From Parachlorella kessleri (taxonomy: Eukaryota > Chlorophyta > Trebouxiophyceae > Chlorellales > Chlorellaceae), in assembly GCA_001598975.1 (NCBI GenBank), contig BBXU01001283.1:1-55626 (forward strand): a stretch of DNA of 55,626 bases, written 5' to 3'. Every line of letters begins with the position of its first letter. Positions within the stretch are counted from its first letter, which is position 1. The translations under genes were made by a program, and so were the position numbers. Shown one piece after another: positions 24,901-35,056 of this stretch. The notes under the pieces were generated by a model. It saw only the letters and a list, made by a program, of their open reading frames with translations, searched no databases and had not been told where the DNA came from.

Positions 24901-26355
24901 GAGGCAGCTACGGTGGAGGCGGCGGGAATGGCGGCTCCTGTCCAGCTGGCGGCGGCGGCGGCTTTGGACCGTGCTTCAAGGCGCGTGCTGGGACCTTTCC
25001 AGTGAATGGAGTGTTTGGGCCTTGCAGTAAATGAGGCTGCTCTAATGCTGCCAGTCTTGCCCGCTGAAGCCGCACCAGCCCTTGCTACATTTCTCCCGTG
25101 TTGCGCGTAGCCAATTGGTCGATGCAGCATCGCACTCTATGTGTTGTACGGGTGAGAGACTTGCCTGACCAGCTATTAATGTGCATGCTGCAGTGCGGCC
25201 AAGAAGGGCATTTCAGCCGCGACTGTGAGTGGACAAAGGCTGCAACTCTTATGTATACATATGACCCTGTTTTGGGCGTGTAAATGCTGGTCAGATTCTC
25301 ACAACACCGGATGTTTACAGCCTGCTATCGGACCTACTGCCTAACCAGGAGCATTCAACTTGGGCTCCACCACCATCATGTTCTTTCATCGCTACAGGTC
25401 CGAACCAAGGGGGTGGGGGTGGCGGCGGCGGCTACGGAGGGGGCTACGGTGGTAAGCGCAAGTGGGATGGGGGTGGCGGTGGCAACTATGGAGGAGGTGG
25501 GAGCTATGGAGGTAAGACTCCGTCGAGGGAAGGAGGGAAACATGTCGTAAACAGCTACGGCTGTAGATATAGGTGCAGAACTTGGGTTGACTGCATGCAT
25601 GCAGGCAGGCAGGCAGGGCCCACAGTAGTAACAGCTGGCAGCTGTGACCGTCACTGCGAAACAGAATTCAGATGAAGAACCCATGCTGCCTTGTCAGACC
25701 ATCCTTCCCTCTGGCGGTCTTGGCACCGTTGGGGGTCCACAGGAAGATGGGCTGCCCTGAGTTTTTTGTACGGCCAAGGTTGCCGTTGGCCTTCACTTCA
25801 TGAGTGTACGTGTGTGGCTGGGCGCAGGCGGGCGGGGCAACAAGGGCGGCAGGGGGGGTGGAGGGAATGACAGCGCATGCTTCCACTGCAAGCAAGTGGG
25901 CCACTGGTGAGTGTTGTGTGCCGATTGCTGCGCCAGCCTGGCCGGGCTTGTGCTGCGCACTTATACCTGTTATGTGCGCTGCCGACAGTTGTGGCACACT
26001 GCAAGCCAAGAGTATGGAATTGGAGTAGTGGAAGCGACCTGGGCCTATGGGTGCGTCTTGCCTTCATTATGTCTGTTGCAAGGACGAGGGCTTGGCTATG
26101 CTGTAATGTGCCTTGCTCGCTTACAACCGAAATGGGTGTGTCTGGCACCCACTATTCTGTCTGTCTGACCTTTCTTGTCACTGCATTCTGTGAGAAAGAG
26201 GGCTCAGACAGCAGCTTGGCGGGTGCCAGCTGCGTCAATTGGCAGAGCAGAGGGTAGCTTGAGCATTTGGTTGCTGCTATTGGGGTGGAAGGGTACGAAA
26301 ACTTAGATCTAGCCCTCTCCAATGTTGCAGGACAAAGGACTGTCCAAACAAGTAG
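21935..26355 (+). CDS. Nucleic-acid-binding protein with two GRF zinc fingers and four CCHC knuckles
   Basis: Thirteen exons: 21935-22073, 22154-22463, 22695-22786, 22958-23147, 23280-23371, 23682-23962, 24204-24320, 24622-24652, 24877-24980, 25194-25224, 25398-25511, 25828-25906, 26331-26355, giving 534 residues. Two GRF fingers (about 131-173 and 226-268) share CGQPC, TPANPNR and FYKC...FFKWADELQ. Four CCHC knuckles follow at 363-376, 405-418, 450-463 and 518-531 (CYKCNQSGHWSRDC, two of CFKCGQEGHFSRDC, CFHCKQVGHWTKDC). They are separated by Gly-rich linkers. Gln-rich segments precede each GRF. GRF fingers bind single-stranded DNA in APE2, NEIL3 and topoisomerase III-alpha. The GRF plus CCHC combination recalls the topoisomerase III-alpha tail, but no topoisomerase domain is present. 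A role with ssDNA or RNA is inferred. Intron 9 has a GC donor (AAG|GCGCGT). Every knuckle is split by an intron. Confidence 0.85.
24622..25224 (+). repeat. Duplicated zinc-knuckle exon pair
   Basis: Exons 24622-24652 and 25194-25224 are both 31 bases, encode the same CGQEGHFSRDC, have the same phase and share the GACT|GTGAGT donor. Each is preceded by an exon ending in CFK and followed by a Gly-rich exon starting with CPNQGG. This is a recent internal duplication of an exon-intron module. Confidence 0.75.
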
Positions 26356-26907
26356 AGAAGCCTGGGGGCCCACATGCATATGGAGGTCACATGTATGGTG
26401 CTCCCGGGGGGACCTTGCCTAGGTGTGTCTACAGCCTATGCGAGCTTGCATTTTCAATGGTTGCAGGCAGTGCAACCCGAGTGAACTGTACCGACTTGCT
26501 TTCTCGGGCGTCATGATATATGTGCCGTTCAGTTTTAAGAGTATTCCACTTCCAATCTTATCCATATTTACCAACAGTCAAGCAGGCTAAGACTGTCTGT
26601 ATGCAACCTTCGAGTATGAAATTGGTGCAATGCACTATATGGCCCTCTCTATGAACCCACTGCTCTGACTACGGCTTGAATGCTGAGGCATAACATGCAC
26701 TTCAAGACACAATTGTCGAGGTATAAAAGGGGCTGAAGCAGCACGAAAACAACTCAAGGATTGGATGCCAGCAATTTTCATAGAAAGTTGTCCTGTATCA
26801 AATAGTCAAGCAAGCCTAGCACGCACGCAAAAGAGGAAGTCCTGCATCAGCGCTGAGCACAGCAGATGCATAGCACACCAACTACAGTTTATTTTGAAGC
26901 TCAAGCT
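26356..26907. other. Convergent intergenic region with an orphan TATA box
   Basis: This lies between the 3' ends of the GRF/CCHC gene (+) and the minus-strand gene, and is richer in A/T than the exons. It contains a good plus-strand TATA element (see 26722), but no plus-strand coding region directly follows. Confidence 0.4.
26722..26730 (+). promoter_or_regulatory. TATA box without an evident gene
   Basis: GAGGTATAAAAGGGGC is a near-perfect TATA box. Transcription from it would begin around 26750 and run antisense to the minus-strand gene at 26908-28908. It could drive a non-coding or antisense RNA, or be chance. Confidence 0.35.
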
Positions 26908-28908
26908 CTACATATAGCACCATCCAAACACATCAGCTTGGTCGCCACGCCTCTTGCGCACCTTGCCATCCGGGCGCAGCCACCACGGCCAGACCACCGC
27001 TAGCAGGGCCCAGTCAGCCTGCAAAAGCAGTACGCCCAGACAAGACCAAGGGTACCAGCAGTACGCCAAAAAATGTGGGCATCCGCGACAAATCTGGCTA
27101 CTGCAAACCACCCAGCTGGCAGCAGCAAATGGGCCTGCTTACAGGAGCCTCCCTCTCCGATGCTTGAATACTGCAAGCATGCAGGGGTAAATGTTATGGG
27201 TATTCGACTTCCCTATCCTTGCAGTGCAGCGATCCACCCAGCATATCTAATCTACAGATAGCACTGCCGCTATTTACAAGCACCAGAGCCCTTGCACACT
27301 ACTTGGGCAACCAGCTGCATTATGCAGCCAGGGCCACTGCTGTCCCACACACGCCAAGGTCTGATCAAGCATGGGAGGGGAGGAAAGGCTCACCTGCGGC
27401 TGCGCCACCTGCATAGAAAGTGTTGAAGCAGTGGAAAGGGTCGTCCAAGGGATTTTGCACTCCGTCCTGCTGCCAGCCCTGCTGACGCCTGCAGCATGCA
27501 GCACAGGCTGCACCTCAGTCCGACAAAGTGGGCGACAACAGGCAATGGCTACTGACATAACTAACAAGAAGCAGATGGTGCGTCCACAATGTTCAGGTGA
27601 AACGCAGTAGCAAGAAGCCATGGAGGAACACGACCAGGGCAAATGCAACCCCGAGGCAATGTGCTGAGTAGCGCTCGTAGGATGCAGACGTGCAAGGCTG
27701 TGAGCCAGTAGACAAGCAACTTACCCCTGCTGGTCTGCTTCAGCCTCAAGACCTATGCTTTGCAGGTAGTCCTCATGGTCTCCAGGGTTCACATTAATGC
27801 CGTACCGCAGCGAATAGCCTGCAGTAAATTCCAGCACCTAGGGGGTGAGTGTATATTGTTCCTGTCCTCTTTACAGGCGTGAATGACTCTAGCAAAGCTG
27901 TCAAAGAACAAGGCATACCCGTGCTGGAAGAATGGGATACAATCCTACGCAACCCCCCCCCCCCCCACGGGTGCTGCGTCCAGTACCACACCCGCCTCTG
28001 CACCATACCAACTGCAGCCCCCAGGCAGGGAACGGGCTCTGTTCTCAAGCAACACGCCGCGCCCTCACCATGTCTGTCATAGCTCCTATCTCCTCCGTGC
28101 GTTCTACAGTGTTCAACAAGCTGCTGCCACTTCTGCCTGTTGGCCTGCAGAACAAGGGTGCTGCTTTGCGCGCTTCAGTGCCCATCGGCGGTGCTGCTGA
28201 CACAAAGGCCACACGTCAAGCGAGGGATGCACAAGGTAGGCCGACCACCCGCATGATGCACACGGTAGCAGGCATACCTACAATGCCGCACTGCGCGACG
28301 GCATGCACTAGCGATTCCACAAGCAGCAAGTATCACTGCCTGCTACGCACCGCTGCATAGTGGTTGGCAGGAGGCTTCTCTGGCCGCAGCTTGCCATCAG
28401 GCCACCTATAGACTCGTGGCCCATGGTTTGCCACCCTGCCAATACACACACATGACCTTAACAGGTGCTGTAGTAACAGCTTGCTTTGCCTTGGCTCGTC
28501 CCAAGAGCATCATATCTGAGCACAGCTCTATTCGCGTTTGCCCCGGCACTGCAATGAGGGAACATGGAGAACAGAAGCTGCCTAGAGGACCTCACCTCTT
28601 GTCGAAGTCAACCTTTAGCTTGGAAGCTGCGGCTGCATAACTTGGGGATAGCTGCTGGCCAAAAGGGGCTGGCTTCACTGCCTGCAGCCCCAGGGAGGAA
28701 GTAACGTACCAGTCATGACCGCCCGGGTGCAGCAGCTTGGGGTCCACTAATAGCAAGCACACACCTCTGCCGGATCACCGACTTTTTCCGGGCTGCGGGG
28801 GTGACATGCGCTGGCAACCCCTGGCCGCTGTGCTGCTACAGGCCCCTCGGGCGCCTGCTCCTTCTCCTGCTGCTGCAGCTGCTGCACATATGTGCTAAGT
28901 TTGGGCAT
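26908..28908 (-). CDS. Unrecognised protein, about 212 residues, one C-terminal membrane segment
   Basis: Exons in reading order: 28908-28806, 28746-28596, 28435-28351, 27837-27725, 27488-27394, 26999-26908. I do not recognise the family. From exon 2 on, the frame is open and phases fit at each join. Segments that look genuinely protein-like include HPGGHDWYVTSSLG, FDKRVANHGPRVYRWPDGK and LEFTAGYSLRYGINVNPGD. FHCFNTFYAGGAAAAVVW forms one likely membrane helix, followed by a charged tail (LRPDGKVRKRRG). RWPDGK and LRPDGK may be an internal echo. A small subunit of an organelle membrane complex is one possibility, but this is a guess. The first exon is weak: the start at 28908 fits only with a poor donor (GCAT|GTCACC) and a 59-base intron. 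The last acceptor (TGCTAG|CGG) was chosen over TGCAG at 27023 because that one gives a stop. Confidence 0.6.
28071..28234 (+). other. Presequence-like open frame nested in an intron of the minus-strand gene
   Basis: A plus-strand ATG in good context starts about 55 codons that resemble an organelle targeting peptide (Ser/Ala/Arg/Leu-rich, few acids) and end at a possible donor (CAAG|GTAGGC). No convincing following exon was found. It sits in the intron between 28350 and 27838 of the opposite gene. It is either a nested gene's first exon or chance. Confidence 0.2.
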
Positions 28909-29833
28909 GGATCAGCTAATATCCAAGACACAGCGCAAGCCCCAAAAGAAGGCTACGCCAAATCAAAGCGACACCATCACCGAGTGCAGCAACGTCGCAT
29001 AATAACTGCTATAATAACATCAGGTGTTATAGACCGTCATATCGCGACAAGGGAGAGCGGGCAGAGGCCGCGGCCGGCCGTGCGTGAATGAAATCGTATG
29101 GCGGGCCGAGAGCGGGAACCGTCGCGGAGGGCGCTATCGAGCTATCGTTAGAGTGCCGGTATCGCAACATGGTCATAGGTAGGACTTAGGTAGTTTACAC
29201 CTTGGGTTTAGGGGCTCGTAGGGCGTTAGGCTGCGTGTCGGGGTGCCGTTCGGTTGGTTCGCTGGGTGAACGTACGCTGGGCTGCAAGACTGAGCTGGAC
29301 GAGCCTCTGCAATGGAACCAAGCAGCTCAACGTCCCTTCCCTACCCCTGCCACAGCGGTGAGCGCATGCGGGCAGCACCCCTTCCAACACTGCCGTTCAA
29401 CGCAGGTCGCACTGTTGAACGCTGCCTGCGGCTCGCCTGGGGCCTGAGCACCTTCAATTGGTGATTTGGACACGGCATGCGCGCATGTGTCGCCTCTAGC
29501 GGTCTGAAGTGTGATGCGGCACTGTGCTGCTCAGGCATAGACCCCGCCGTCCAAGGCCTGCAGAGCGGGCCACAAATCGCAGGAAGGAACCCAGAACTTC
29601 TTCTGGACAGGAAGGTGAGGGTGGAATGCCCATAGTGAAGCTTGGTGTACACTGTAGCCTAAGGCGCCGGCGCCGGCGCAGGGCCAGCACACCTTCCCAG
29701 CCACGGAGGTTCACAAGACTTGCAGGGTCCCCTTTTCCCCTGGGTGAGAGGGCCTGACCTAGCCGTGAAAGAACTTGTTTGGTACGTGCTGCTGCAGGAG
29801 AGCGCCCCGGAGGCAAGCTTTGGCTCCTTCGCT
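28909..29833. promoter_or_regulatory. Divergent promoter region with imperfect palindrome
   Basis: This region separates the start of the minus-strand gene from the AP2 gene start. Around 28995-29049 lies an imperfect inverted repeat of about 55 bases, beginning GTCGCATAAT and ending ATCGCGAC. It could be a mobile-element end or a regulatory hairpin. No supported coding exon is seen, though AP2 5' exons may start here. Confidence 0.4.
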
Positions 29834-32800
29834 ATGGCCCAGGCAGCAGCCCACCGGCTCGTCAAGCCCACTGACTTGGCAAGGGGTGCACCACAGCCCT
29901 CCTATGGTGCCAAGAGTGCCATCATTGCAGCAGATGGCAGCTCTTCTCGTGTGCACCTGAGCCCTGGAGGGGGCATGCTGCCCGAAGTTGCCAGCTTCCA
30001 GCACTTTACCACCCCCCCTACCCAGTCTCTAAGTCTGGCTGGCAAGCAGGGTGAGTGTGAAGCAGGAAGCCGCCGCGCCCCTGCCACAGTCTAAAGCTAC
30101 CCTCGCTGCCCAGGACTTTTCCCACATATGGGAGCATCCAAGTACACGTGAGGGGCTCCCACTTTGGGCTGGAAACAACCGCTGCCACCACGGTGGAGCT
30201 GTAACTCAGACTCTCCTGTGGGTGCAGGTCCCCAGGCGCTGTCAGAGCTGCAGCACCAGCAGTCATTCACCATCCCTGCCTTCAAGTGCCTGACTGAGGA
30301 TGACCTCATCCTGACCGATGAACTGGAGGAGGGTGGGGTACTGGCTGCGGCCTTTGGAGACTTGGCTGACATCTCTAAGATGGGACTCCTACCCTCAGAG
30401 GTGTGTTTGGGCTTTGTGAGGATGGCTGGGATCTGGGAGTTACGCCTGCCCGCTTCGGCAGTTGACATGCTGGGTCTGGGTATAAAGCCTGCCGGCTGGC
30501 AGGATTACTGAGATGCTGTCGTGGACCTGGTGCCTGCTGTGGTATAGGCTGGGTTTGCAAGGCACGGGCTGGGCTGGCTTCTGTCACCCTTCCTGTACCT
30601 CAGCTCTCCCCCCCGCTGTCGCTGCATCCCTGCATGCATGCTTCCATCCCACCTATGCCTGCTAGGGGGTGGAGGGTGCCCCCAACTGTCAAGCTCACGC
30701 GGTGGCTCACCTCGCCAGCGCTCCCTTGTGGGGCTCTCACGGCAGCATTGTCAGGCGGCAGTATAATTGCTGCTAGGCTAGACCAGCCCAGCCGGAATGT
30801 CCCCTTTTCACTGTTGCCTACAGGAGGACCTCAAGCTGCAACTCTTTGATCCCACCCCGCCCCCGGCGGCCCCCCTGGCCCCAGCCCCCCACCCCTCCCT
30901 AGTGGCGCCCTTCTTCGACCCCTTCCTGACCTCCCTCCCCACCCCCTTCTCCATGCGTCCCGGCGGCGCCCCGCTGGGCCTGCAGCAGCAGGTGCTACAC
31001 CAGCAGCTGCACGCGGCCCTGCTGCGGCAGCAGCAGCTGCAGCTGCAGCTTCTGCAGCAGCAGGGGGGTGGGCTGCCGGGGACGGGGCTGTGGGGGGAGC
31101 AGGGGGCAGGCCTGGAGGTGAAACAGGAGCCCCTGGAGGCGGAGCCTGGGGCGCCGGATAGCCACACACCTCCCAGCCGCTCCTCCTCCCTAGGCAGCAT
31201 CAAGCGCAGGTATCCAGGAATCCTCAGTGCCTCCCCCCCCTCTGCGTGGCCAGTTCCAAGCCTTCCTTGAGCAGGGACATTGCTCTCGTTGGTGTGCAGT
31301 TTGTTGCATGCTGAGCTGCTGCTGTTGTGTCGGTACCTTCACATGCTGAGCATTGCCATGCAGCCATTTGCTAAGGAGAGTGCTTGGCGCTGATGGGTTC
31401 CGAGACCCGCTCCCTTTGGCACTCACCCTGACGGTGCAGGATGGATGCTATGGATCTGGAGGATCCCGGCAGCGCCCGCGGCGTCAAGCGCAGCAACAGC
31501 TTCAACAGCCTGCTGGCCTGGGAGGCGGCAGGCACGACTAACCCCAGTGCCCCTCTCGGCCGCGGACCTGCAGCCGCTGGCGCCGGCGCCGGCGCTATGA
31601 TTAATGCAGGTTATGTGTCGGACATGCACCGCACTGCGTCTGCCCCGCAGTCACTTTCCCGCTTCTCCTTAGGGCCTGGGGGCAGCAGCGCCAGCCGGTC
31701 GGTGTCACCTTCGCCCGCGCCCACGCCAGTGAGGCGCGCTGAGCGCGCTTCGCCTGCTAAGACCCCGCAGCGCGCCCACAGCACCATGGCGGCCTTTGAG
31801 CTGGTTCAGGCCACAAGCGGCAGCAGCGGCAGCGGTGGCGGCGGCGGCAACACACAAGCGGTCTACAAGGGCGTCTCCAAGCACAAGTGAGCTGGGACTA
31901 CAATTTCTCCAGTACTTGCAGCACTTGCAATAGGGGTCTGCTGTATGTGGAATCCTCAGCCTCAACTGCCAACCCCGACCGCTCTCTCGCACACTCAGGG
32001 CAGCTGCCGCCCTTAGACCTTGGGTTCCTTTCAACTCTGAGGGGAGCTGCTCCCATGTCCCCCCAGCCAGCCCTTGCCCCGCATGCCCCCCGCCAGGTTT
32101 CTAATCCTCACAATAGCTGGTCTTAGAGTCTTCACACCTCACATTTCGCCCTGTTTGCTCCTGGTGCCTGCAGGCTCACACAGCGGTGCAAGGAATGCCT
32201 GTGGTTAGCAGGCCTCCCTATGGTTCCTGACAGCTCTGACTTCTACCCAGCCCTGGCCTTCCTGCTTCCTGCAGGCTCACCCAGCGGTGGGAGGCGTCCC
32301 TGTGGCTGGCGGGCCACCCTATGGCTTCTAACACCTCTGACTTCTACCCAGCCCTGGAATCCCCCTGCTTTCTGCAGGCTCACCCAGCGATGGGAAGCGT
32401 CCCTGTGGCTGGCAGGCCACCCTATGGCTTTTAACACCTCGGACTTCTACCCAGCCCTGGAATCCCCCTGCTTTCTGCAGGCTCACCCAGCGATGGGAAG
32501 CGTCCCTGTGGCTGGCAGGCCGGCAGCTGTACCTGGGAGGCTTTGACGATCAGGACGACGCTGCCCGTGCCTACGACATCGCGGCGCTGGCCTGTAAGGG
32601 CGAGGGCGCCGATACTAACTTCCCTGCTACCGACTACGTGGTACAGATGCAGGAGGTCCAGGGCCTTACCAGGGTGAGCAAGCTTTCAGAGCAGCCAGTG
32701 ACTTACTACAGGGCTTGGCTGTTGCGTGTGCAGCGGGGTGTGTTCTGCTGGGTGCCGTATTTGCCGGGGATGTGGTAGTCCAGGGCCTTGCATTGCGCGG

Positions 32801-34160
32801 CGCCCTCAGGTGCGGGCGTGGGGCGGATGGCGTTGTGGTAATTTGCTGGCAATTGGAGTAGGCTTGCTAAGGTGCTCAGCAAACGGGCTGGCCTTGCAGT
32901 GTAACCTTCCGGGAAAGGCACAGCCTCCCCAGCAAGGTTGGCCAGCTGGTGAACCCTCACTGCTTGCTCTTCCGTTAACCCCAGCAACCCTGCCCATGTA
33001 ACGGTGCTGCCCTCCCAGGGAACCCCAGAAACCCAAGCCATGCACGTCTCATGCGGCCTGATGTGCGTACTGTGCCTGCTCTGCCTGCACTCAGGATGAG
33101 GTGGTGGCGTACGTCAGGCGGCGCAGCAGCGCCTTCAGCCGCGGCAAGTCGCGCTACCGGGGCGTGTCAGGCCATGAGGGGCGCTGGGAGGCCCGCATCG
33201 GCTCCTTCCAGGGCCGCAAGAATGTGAGTATACTGTTCGGCTTTCTACCTCATGCCAAGCTGCTTACATGGCCTGCTAGATAATCGCTTGTTTAAGGGCG
33301 CCTGAGGGGGGTGCGCATACTGCCAACAGCCCCTGCTGCTGTCTAACTGAGAAGCTTGCAGTCAAACTCACCAGAGCATCTCATGTGACTACCAGCCGGC
33401 TCTCTCACAGGCGTGCTCCATGCCAAGCGGCCATGCATATCTGCTTTCTCACATCAACGCTGGGGCCCAATGCAGGTCGCCAGCACTCTTCTGGCCCTCA
33501 ACTGCACTTGTTGCAAAGACTCCCCTACTGGAGCACTGTCTAATTGAAGCTTGCACAGCACTTGCGTTTCACAAGCCGACCTCTATCACCGCAAGTGTAC
33601 CCGCCAACCCCCCCTGCAGGTGTCCTTTGGCATCTTCGACCTGGAGGCTGACGCGGCCCGGCAGTACGACCGGGCCCTCATTTTGGAGAAGGGGCGCTCC
33701 GCCAAGACCAACTTCCCCCTCAGGGACTACCAGCGGGAGGTGGCCGAGTACGAGGCATACGTGCTGGCCAGGTGAGGGCTGTGGCACCGTCGTTGCTTTG
33801 TACTGGTAGCAGTGGCACGCTGTACGTGCCTTAGAATGAGTCGCCCTGTGCAGCCGGGACGTGCGACTTGCACCAAGGGCTGCCCGGTGACTGTCACCCA
33901 GCCCTCGTAACCACAGCGCTTGCACTTCAGCAGCGATCAGGACAATTAGAAAAGCCAACCTAGCGCTCCCCCAGCCCCCTTGAAGGAATTCCTTTCTGGC
34001 ATTTTAGTGCAGGTGCGGCTCCTTTGACTGCCCCGAGGCAGTGGACATCGCCCAGGACTACACGCTGCCTACCAAGCGGACGGCCACGCTGGAGGACAAG
34101 AAGCGGGCCGCCGTCATCTACGCTGAAGACCTGCGCTGCAAGTTCTGGACCGGCTTCTAG
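29834..34160 (+). CDS. Double-AP2-domain transcription factor
   Basis: Exons: 29834-30050, 30228-30400, 30824-31209, 31440-31886, 32481-32673, 33095-33223, 33620-33771, 34013-34160, giving 614 residues. Residues 1-400 are mostly disordered: an acidic LTEDDLILTDELEEGG (about 92-107, possible activation segment), a Gln/Leu-rich stretch and a Ser/Pro-rich region. AP2 repeat 1 (about 400-461) has VYKGVSKHK, a degenerate WEASLWLAGRQLYLGGF and AARAYDIAAL...TNFP. Repeat 2 (about 491-548) has SRYRGVSGHEGRWEARIGSF, AARQYDRALI and TNFP. Two repeats with a short linker match the AP2/ANT class of plant DNA-binding regulators. Targets are unknown. The start is the first in-frame ATG of the first supported exon, but the frame stays open upstream to an acceptor (CTGCAG|GAGAGC), so an earlier exon may exist. 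Exon 5 uses the last of several duplicated acceptors. Confidence 0.85.
32174..32522 (+). repeat. Tandem repeat of an intron-exon junction (units of 101, 103 and 103 bases)
   Basis: Units start at 32174, 32275, 32378 and 32481 (the last partial). Each begins right after a CTGCAG acceptor with GCTCACCCAGCG and CGTCCCTGTGGCTGGC, the start of AP2 exon 5, and continues with intron-like sequence ending in a new acceptor. The last two full units are nearly identical; the first is the most diverged. Since 101 and 103 are not multiples of three, only the copy at 32481 gives a functional AP2 domain. Confidence 0.85.
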
Positions 34161-34208
34161 AGAGCACGTACCTGCCCTGCAGTTCTGGAGCGGCTTGTAG
34201 AGGGCACG
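34141..34208 (+). repeat. Duplicated end of the last AP2 exon
   Basis: Positions 34141-34168 and 34181-34208 match at 25 of 28 bases. Both carry the coding end GTTCTGG-CGGCTT and a TAG stop. The second copy follows CCCTGCAG, itself a possible acceptor. Confidence 0.7.
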
Positions 34209-35056
34209 CGTCAGTGCTAAACTGAGGCAACGTGGGGCTGTAGAGGGCCTCGAAGGGCTGCACAGTGCACCAGCCTACAGTTTTCTCTGTGCGGAACCCC
34301 TAGCCAATGGCAGGGAGGGGGTCGGCCCCGGCATCTATTTGCAGGGACGGACGCCATCCCAAGGGGCACTCCCTCCTGCAGCAGCTGGGGGAGGTGTGGC
34401 GAGTGTGCTGGGGCTTTCAGTTGCATTGCAGCATGTCCAAGGTGGTCTCAATCGAAACTAAGTGGCTATCACAACATGTTGCAACACCTACCAAGCTCAA
34501 GTAGCAAGAATGCGGTGCAAGGCCCAGGCCTGCCTATGGTTAGTGTGCCATCTAGTAGCTACATTGAGTATTTGTTTTCGGTAAATGCACTGCTATTACT
34601 TCTCAGATTTCAGCAACTGGGGCCGACCTGCTTTAGTAGCTACTAGCCTACATCATGTGCCTACAAGCAGGCATGTCAGTTTTGGTTTGACGGCTTGGTG
34701 CACTCATGTTGTAAAGTTATGCTCAACGTGTGCCGGGCCGGGGAGAGTAGTTGGCCCGTCAGGAAATCCTGCGCCTGCTGACGTCGATCCACGGTGGCAA
34801 TGATGATTAGGTCGTCCCAGAGCAAGTACTTGAGGTTTCACGCTCTCCGGGCCTGCAATAACTTGTGGCACATCTAGCGACGGAATAGTGGCGCCATGTC
34901 GACCGGTTTCTTCCAGAGGATACGGTTCTGGGGCTCTGGGTGAGTGCCGGCATGATGGCACGTCAGCGTGTCGGAGCTGCCCCCTTGGTCCCGTTCGGTG
35001 GCAGAGAAGGTTTGGAAGCTCTTGGTAGTGCTTGATTGCGAAACCCTTCGGATGCC
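34161..35056. other. 3' region of AP2 gene / intergenic
   Basis: TGTAA occurs at 34710-34714. A 180-codon open frame on the minus strand (34704-35246) overlaps the start of the next gene. It has no recognised domain and is treated as chance or as a decayed element. Confidence 0.35.

Noticed and set aside
21935..26355. Topoisomerase III-alpha
   Set aside because: Only GRF and CCHC motifs are present; no TOPRIM or catalytic tyrosine region occurs in the gene.
29720..29833. Longer N-terminus of the AP2 protein
   Set aside because: The open frame lacks an ATG before 29834; an upstream exon is possible but not demonstrable.
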